Shown one piece after another: positions 58,321 to 64,000 of a DNA stretch of 64,000 nucleotides (position 1 is its first letter; every line of letters begins with the position of its first letter). Below the pieces are notes generated by a model. The model saw only the letters and a list, made by a program, of their open reading frames with translations, was not told where the DNA came from and ran no database searches. Both the position numbers and the translations under genes were made by a program. This DNA comes from Bimastos eiseni (lineage: Eukaryota > Annelida > Clitellata > Crassiclitellata > Lumbricidae): contig OY365808.1 in assembly GCA_959347315.1 (NCBI GenBank), forward strand, positions 718,975-782,974. The letters run 5' to 3'.

Positions 58321-59820
58321 CCTATCATTTTGTTCTGTATAGGTCTACAAGGAATGTTCGGGATGGACCACGTTCGTAACTCGATGCTCTGCTATAATGT
58401 TTAACATTTCTCATCCTTTTCTTCGCCCTGTCCCCCTCTATTTCCAGCTCTCTTCCCTCTACCACTCCATGTCCCACTCTGCCCCGTCATTTCCTACCCT
58501 CTGCATTCACAAATGTGCTTCAATTACGACATGACAACAAAGCTATAAAATTAGTTATAGCGCCGTGAATGTCATCTGTCTGCGGCACGTTTGTAATTTT
58601 TATTATGGATATAAGCTTAAACTATGAGAATGCATAAAATCGTCGAGCAAATTATAGGCCTATTGCAACTGTGAAGGCAATTCGTAGCCAATTATGCGTT
58701 ACGGTAGGACATAGATACAGTTCACAAAGACTCAACGTGATGAGACGAAGATCACGATAAAAATAACAAGGTCTCGGATCGAATTTGGGAAGCTAGGCTA
58801 TATTCAACAACAAGTCAACAACACAGAAAATGAAGAATTGAAAATGAAACAGATATATAACGTACTGGAGAACACATACAGGTCTAAGGTCTATGCTAAA
58901 ATTGTTAAGGCTGTCAGAAACAATAAAGATAAATAGAAAATTATCGTATGGATAAGATTTGATTAAAAAACCGAAATTGTAAATTCTAGGCCTACTCGAT
59001 ACGTACTATATGGTACGTATATAGGGATAAAAAGAGCTTTATATCCAGATTAGGCCTATATAATGTATAAAAACATGTTAGGCACCCTTATGTTCCCTAA
59101 TTAAACGTCCGGACCGAACCTTTCACGAAGTTAGGCCTAGACCTAGGAAGCCTACACTCGATGACTGAGTGACTGTTTGATTCCGCTGTAATATGAATTT
59201 CGCTGCGTTTTGACAGCGATATTTCTTTTCCAAAAAACGAAAATGTCATACATGCTGAGAGGGGAGGGGAAGAGGGGACAAATGACCCGGCACACACCTC
59301 GAACTAAATAAATAAGGGGCCTCCACCCCGAACTAATTAAATGAGAGGTCTCCACTCTTTAATTATTTGTAAATTTTTTGGTAATTATTGTAACGGAACG
59401 GGGCCTATTTGACAGTGACCAGGATGACGACTTGCAGCCCCGTCCGATATGGGGGTAGTTCGAGTTGCAGTCCGCTGAGTAAGGCTTCAGTGGTTTGCTG
59501 AAGACTAACCAGTTAAGGTTTAAATAGCTCCTTTTTGGATGACGCTTGGAATAAGACACGCTTGTTCGGTAATCCTCTTTTAATGTACAACGGAAAACAA
59601 TACTTCTGTTTCGCCCATTCGGAAACAGTCCGTATCTCACTCCCTCAATACGCCCTACGTCGATAACTAACGAATAATTGCAACGCTACGTAAATGGCTG
59701 ACGGAGACTATTACAAATCTACGACGACTATTCGTGCTTCCTAGGCGCCGAGGCTGCAAGGCCGAAGCCGAATCTACAAGGCTCCCCGATGACGCTCTCC
59801 AGACGACGACGATTCCCTTT
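58321..59820. other. No gene recognised; TAGGCCTA-rich intergenic DNA
   Basis: Several TAGGCCTA or AGGCCTA words occur (58.65, 58.99, 59.05 and 59.13 kb). Short frames near 59.1-59.6 kb match nothing I know. Confidence 0.4.
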
Positions 59821-59824
59821 ATAC

Positions 59825-60060
59825 TAATTTGCTGTAGATAGTAGATGATACACAGTAGATAGGAGACAGTAGACAGTAGAGACTACACAGTAGATAGGAG
59901 ACAGTAGACAGTAGAGACTACACAGTAGATAGTAGATTGACTACAGTAGATAGGATACAGTAGATATCTACAGTAGATAGTAGATGGATTACAGTAGATA
60001 GCAGATAAGCGCATACAGCAGGTAGATACCACAGTAGAAAGAACACAGTAGACAGGTGTA
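59825..60060. repeat. Degenerate CAGTAGATA-type tandem repeat
   Basis: ACAGTAGATAGGAGACAGTA and GTAGAGACTACACAGTAGAT recur with variable spacing. Confidence 0.85.
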
Positions 60061-60137
60061 CACAACTGGCAGACACTACAGCAGGCCGACACCAGGTAGG
60101 CGTACCTCTGAACCGTTACATTATGAACAAAGTTAAT

Positions 60138-60740
60138 TCATAAGGGGGCCTTTCTGGCCTTTTTGCTTGCAAAAGAATCAATAACTGAATCAAAATCTAG
60201 AGTTTTTGCCAACTCCGCTTCAATGGCCAATGTTGCCAATCCATCGACTCTGTTTTGACACATTGTTGCCGCTGATAGTTGTTGACACACTGAATGTTCT
60301 CTCTGCACTTGCAACGGAAGCTGAAAGAAAACAAAGAAAACAAGCAACAGTTAAACTGGGGAAGAGATTCTGTAGCGAAATTTCATGCAGTTTGTTCAAC
60401 AACTGAAAAGGTTGAATAATTTTTTAGCAAATATTTTCTTGTTTAAAAATTCGTTTTAATGAGTCAATTTCGTAAATCCTTGCAAATGTCGGCAGAGTAA
60501 CTTTCACAAAAGTTTTCACAAATAACCCTGCAGTCATAATCTTCTTGGAGAAACTTCCAAAAAATTTCAAATTTGTTGCAATTTGAAGACTTGACACTGC
60601 AACAAAACATATTTTACGTCCAGCTACTACGTAATCAAAAATTGGATAAAATATTCCATCTTTGAACTCATCCCTTGCAGACTTTACAAGTAAAGCTGTT
60701 TCAACAACTGCAGTTTGTGGATGTTTGTAGGTCTTCACTT
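60138..60740 (-). pseudogene. hAT transposase C-terminal fragment, frameshifted
   Basis: On the minus strand the translation gives DEFKDGIFYPIFDYVVAG, then SVASAERTFSV, a hallmark of the hAT C-terminal dimerisation domain, and after a frameshift CQNRVDGLATLAIEAEL, followed by DFDSVIDSFASKKARKAPL and a stop (TGA at 60,138-60,140). The N-terminal BED finger and most of the catalytic RNase H-like domain are missing, and at least one frameshift breaks the rest. It resembles ZBED/SCAND3-type hAT proteins. It may represent a family that once moved some of the nearby hAT-like elements; that link is inference. Confidence 0.7.
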
Positions 60741-61061
60741 TTCAGTGAGCTTTTTTTCTTAAAGTTACGAATTAAAAAAAAATCGTTAAAAAATTTATTT
60801 TCATTATTATTCCGCCTGACTTGCAGTGAGGAATGATGATGAATCGATGAAAACTTTGATAAGTGAGTGAAGTATCAGGTATGATGTAGGTTTAGTGCTT
60901 GTAATTTTGCAACACTTTCTAGTATGTCTACATTGTATTACAGTATACTGTCAATTTGTCTTTCATTCATACTCAAAAATATAAGTTGTACCAGGCCCCC
61001 ACTTTGCTCTCATGGGGCCTGTATACATGCATATAAGAGTGATCGCAATATGTGAATGTTC

Positions 61062-61067
61062 TATATA

Positions 61068-61120
<53 letters not shown>
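61062..61120. repeat. (TA)n microsatellite
   Basis: About 28 TA dinucleotides with one break. Confidence 0.97.
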
Positions 61121-61121
<1 letters not shown>

Positions 61122-61519
61122 CCTTGCTTAATATTGATGCTATTGTTTATACATTTTGTTAGCTACTTGTGCGTTTGCTGGTAGTCTAATAAAAATATTC
61201 TTACTTACTTACTTATTATTAATAATAATTATCTAGGGTCTAGCAAAAATATGATAAATATATCCGCACACTACTAGGACTATAGGCCTTAGGCATTGTA
61301 TAGAATTGGTTATCCCAGCCAGAGGCGGCGATCTCGTTTGACAAGTGGGTAGACACTCGATGAGGGGGTAGGAAATGTGGAGGGGACACACGTATAACGT
61401 GTCTCTTCTCTATAAAAGGTGGGGGACTTGTCCCCCTTGAGTCCCCGAGGATCGCCGCCTCTGATCCTAGCGCAGTTCTCTGTGGCCTAACTTCTTCCAC
61501 CCTTCTAGAGTAATGTCAT

Positions 61520-62703
61520 GTCAGGTCACATCGTCATCGTCGCTTCGCGACGGTTGACTACATGAATGGGAAAGTGATGTCCAATGCGCTTTCTGTCTCG
61601 TACGATGTTCATTAAGCTTGTGCCTTTTAAGCCAGTCCACGCCATGACATTGTCAAACCAGCAGATTCTGGGTCTTCCACGACTTCGGCTTCCTTCTACT
61701 ATACCCAACCCAACTCACTGTTCTCAATACTGTCTTTAGGCTGTCTTACGACGATGTGCCCGAAGTACCGCAGTTTTCTGGATTTGAAGTGGCCCAACAG
61801 TTTGCAGTCAACTTTCGCCATTTGATACACTTGTTCAGTGGTCACCATTGCTGTCCATGGAATTCTGAGCAGTTTCCTCATGCACTTGTTCTCAAATGCT
61901 TGTATGCGTTTCTCTTCTTCTTTCTTTATTGTCCACGCCTCACAACCATACGTTGCTACTGGCCACGCCAAGGCCTTCATGAGACGCAGTTTGGTTTTAG
62001 TACTGACTGATTTATTTTTCCAGATGCTTACCAACTTAAACATGACTGACATTCCCATGGCTAATCTTGATTTTACCTCACTCGCGCAGTCCCCGTCCTT
62101 CGTTACTCTGTTCCCCAAGTATGTAAATGAGTCCACTTGTTCCAGTTTGTATCCGTACACTTTGATCAAAAATGCGTCATTGTTATTTGTCATTACTTTT
62201 GTCTTTGCTACGTTAATCAGCATACTGTATTCTTTTGCTGCTATCTCAACACGTTGCAGCAACTCCTGTAAATCCTCTGGTGAAGTGGCCAGTAGCAAGA
62301 TGTCATCAGCATATCTAAGGTTCTTAATAGTCTTCCCTCCAATTCTGAATCCCTTGTTGTAGCCTAGTAGTGCATTTCGGATTACCTGTTCTGCCAGAAT
62401 GTTAAACAGGCTTGGTGATAAATTACATCCTTGTCGGACTCCTTTCTTGATACTAAACCATGTCGACATAATGTCTGTCTTGACAGTAGCTCGTTGTTGT
62501 TTGTAGAGATTTCGCAATAGCTGAATGCGGTGGGGTGGGAAACCCATTTCCATCATGGTTATCCATAGTTGAGCGTGTTGAATCTTGTCATAAGCTTTTG
62601 TAAAGTCAATGAAGCAGAGGTACAGTGGATGATTCCTTGCTCTCGCTTTCTCCAAGATGATTCTTAAGTTCACAATTTGTGAACTTATGAAATTATTTAA
62701 CAA
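61520..62703 (-). pseudogene. RTE-like LINE, 5'-truncated reverse transcriptase
   Basis: The 334-codon frame (62,703 to 61,699) starts inside the RT fingers (IVNLRIILEK) and contains FIDFTKAYDKI (residues 31-41), KKGVRQGCNLSPSLF and the catalytic YADD (131-134). Then come SFTYLGNRVT and the C-terminal block LRYFGHIV. A frameshift near 61,700 moves the end, GSRSRGRPRICWFDNV-AWTGL, into another frame that stops at 61,526. A short tail with GACGATGACGATG follows, like RTE 3' repeats. The endonuclease is absent through 5' truncation. Motif style favours RTE over CR1. Confidence 0.85.
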
Positions 62704-62709
62704 ACTCGA

Positions 62710-64000
62710 AGTTTATGACACAATTCGTGTGCCATAACCTGTAGGCGGAGTCTGGTGCACTAAGAATAGGTATATGGTGGTGTATATTTTAGGTGCTCTT
62801 GTTTTTCTGTTATAGTTCGGAGTATTAACGTTTTAATTGCGTTGCTGTTTGTGGGTTATGTGCGTCAAGATTAGCGCTTAAACTTATCTTATTCAACGAT
62901 AGTTTCCGCAAGCACGCCGATGAAACTAGCGTAGGGCGTGGAACAAAACACTTTTTGAATTTATCCAAATGCTGCAAATGTAAGTTGACCACGACTTTTC
63001 TTAGTATGCATCTGAACCTGTTGCGCGTATAATGTATTATTAATAACCGAAGTCTGTGCAACGCAGAACGCAGCGTTTGGAACCCCTTAAAGATTATGGG
63101 TGCCAGGTCGGAACCTGAGGGGTCAAGCCAAGATGTCTGGAGGAGACAGCATGGTGTTACAGGGAATCGGTCGTAATAGTTTGGTTTCTGACTCGACAGT
63201 ACGAATAGGTCACCAAAGTCTACCACCCTACGTGTTCAATAACACATGTATTTGCGAGTGCCTTGTAAGCCCAGGAGGCTAAAATAAACATCCTTAGGTA
63301 AACATGTTAAACCAGGGTCAGTTGGATATTGATTTCAATCGATTTCTCCAATGCATAGGCTTACCTCTTGTCTACTCTGTAGACCCACCAATTATTATTT
63401 CGTCATTGACCCAATTCATCTTTAGAAGGTAGTCAGTCTCGCTGTTCAAGGTTCGCTCACATATTTGATATTTTAATCCTAGAACTCTGACAGCCTTACT
63501 ATTTATTATTACTTTTGTTAAGTGATATTTAAAAATGAGTGAACATCAAGAAACGTGCGTTCAATGACTCTGATAAGCAAAGACTTGTGCAGATAAAACA
63601 CTCGGGGTGGGGGGTGGTAATGCGTCTGTCTTGCTCAATGCAAGAGTTTTATAGTACTTTGACAATGAGTTTTCTCTGTCACTTTTATTAGACTTCTGTC
63701 GTTAAAGCGTTAAAAATCCTTTTGACCTTTTCTGATGTATGCAGAGTCTTTCAAATATAATGAATGGCATGATTTAAACTGGCAAATCTTTTTGTATGTT
63801 ATGCACAGACATCCACCAAAACCACATTGACCTGATTACGACCTGGCTCTATTTTGCTACTGGTTGATGGCTGATAGATTTGAAATTGACGCAATATTAG
63901 TTACTAATTAATAATTATTATTAATAGAATGTCAATGTCTTCAACACTGCTGTGGCTGTCCTTGAAGATCCTACAGATGATTTTGCTGTATTTGTACAGC
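62710..64000. other. No gene recognised
   Basis: A 133-codon minus-strand frame (62,825-63,226) lies in a slightly GC-richer patch but shows no domain or splice context. The rest is AT-rich. Confidence 0.4.

Noticed and set aside
62825..63226. 133-residue minus-strand frame as a gene
   Set aside because: No recognisable domain, splice context or start context; it is compatible with chance in a GC-richer patch.

Overview
This is a eukaryotic, AT-rich, repeat-dense window, most likely from a marine invertebrate. The evidence is long introns with canonical GT-AG sites, CR1/L2- and RTE-type LINEs, tRNA-derived SINEs, many non-autonomous DNA transposons and long minisatellites. The word TAGGCCTA recurs, especially at 54-59 kb, and reminds me of echinoderm or hemichordate DNA. 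That is an impression, not a proof.

One host gene is recognised with confidence: the 5' part of spen (SPEN/split ends), on the minus strand. Exon 1 (51,677-51,768) carries the conserved N-terminus MVRETR and the first half of RRM1. Exon 2 (28,961-29,302) carries the second half of RRM1 and a serine-rich tail. The splice joins an arginine codon (AG|A), and both donors and the acceptor are canonical. Intron 1 is about 22.4 kb. RRM2-4, the long central region and the C-terminal SPOC domain are not seen and should lie below position 1. A CpG-rich stretch at about 51.77-52.3 kb, with a palindromic CRE, is the likely promoter.

Layout from low to high coordinates. 1-28.9 kb (spen intron 2 or beyond): decayed SINEs, a hAT-like element with a SINE inside it (4.35-5.09 kb), foldback elements made of a 16-bp repeat (3.9 and 19.4 kb), L2-like LINE 3' ends, a hAT MITE with a perfect 8-bp target duplication (17.0 kb), 38 perfect copies of an 18-mer (20.2 kb), a 450-bp purine tract (23 kb) and an 848-bp hAT-like element with CGTACG palindromes (26.7 kb). 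29.3-51.7 kb (spen intron 1): more LINE ends, a dead CR1/L2-type reverse transcriptase element (41.8-44.1 kb), a CpG-rich island (37.6 kb), 25 copies of a 14-mer (49.5 kb) and a speculative plus-strand mini-gene (46.8 kb). 52.3-64 kb (upstream of spen): a four-level nest of DNA transposons (55.8-58.3 kb), a broken hAT transposase (60.1-60.7 kb) and a 5'-truncated RTE-like reverse transcriptase (61.5-62.7 kb).

Nearly all long open reading frames here are repeat artefacts or transposon remains. No CRISPR array, operon, rRNA or intact tRNA gene was found. The main result is a conserved developmental regulator whose first intron and upstream region have absorbed many generations of transposons, including several apparently unnamed families whose ends and target duplications can be read directly.
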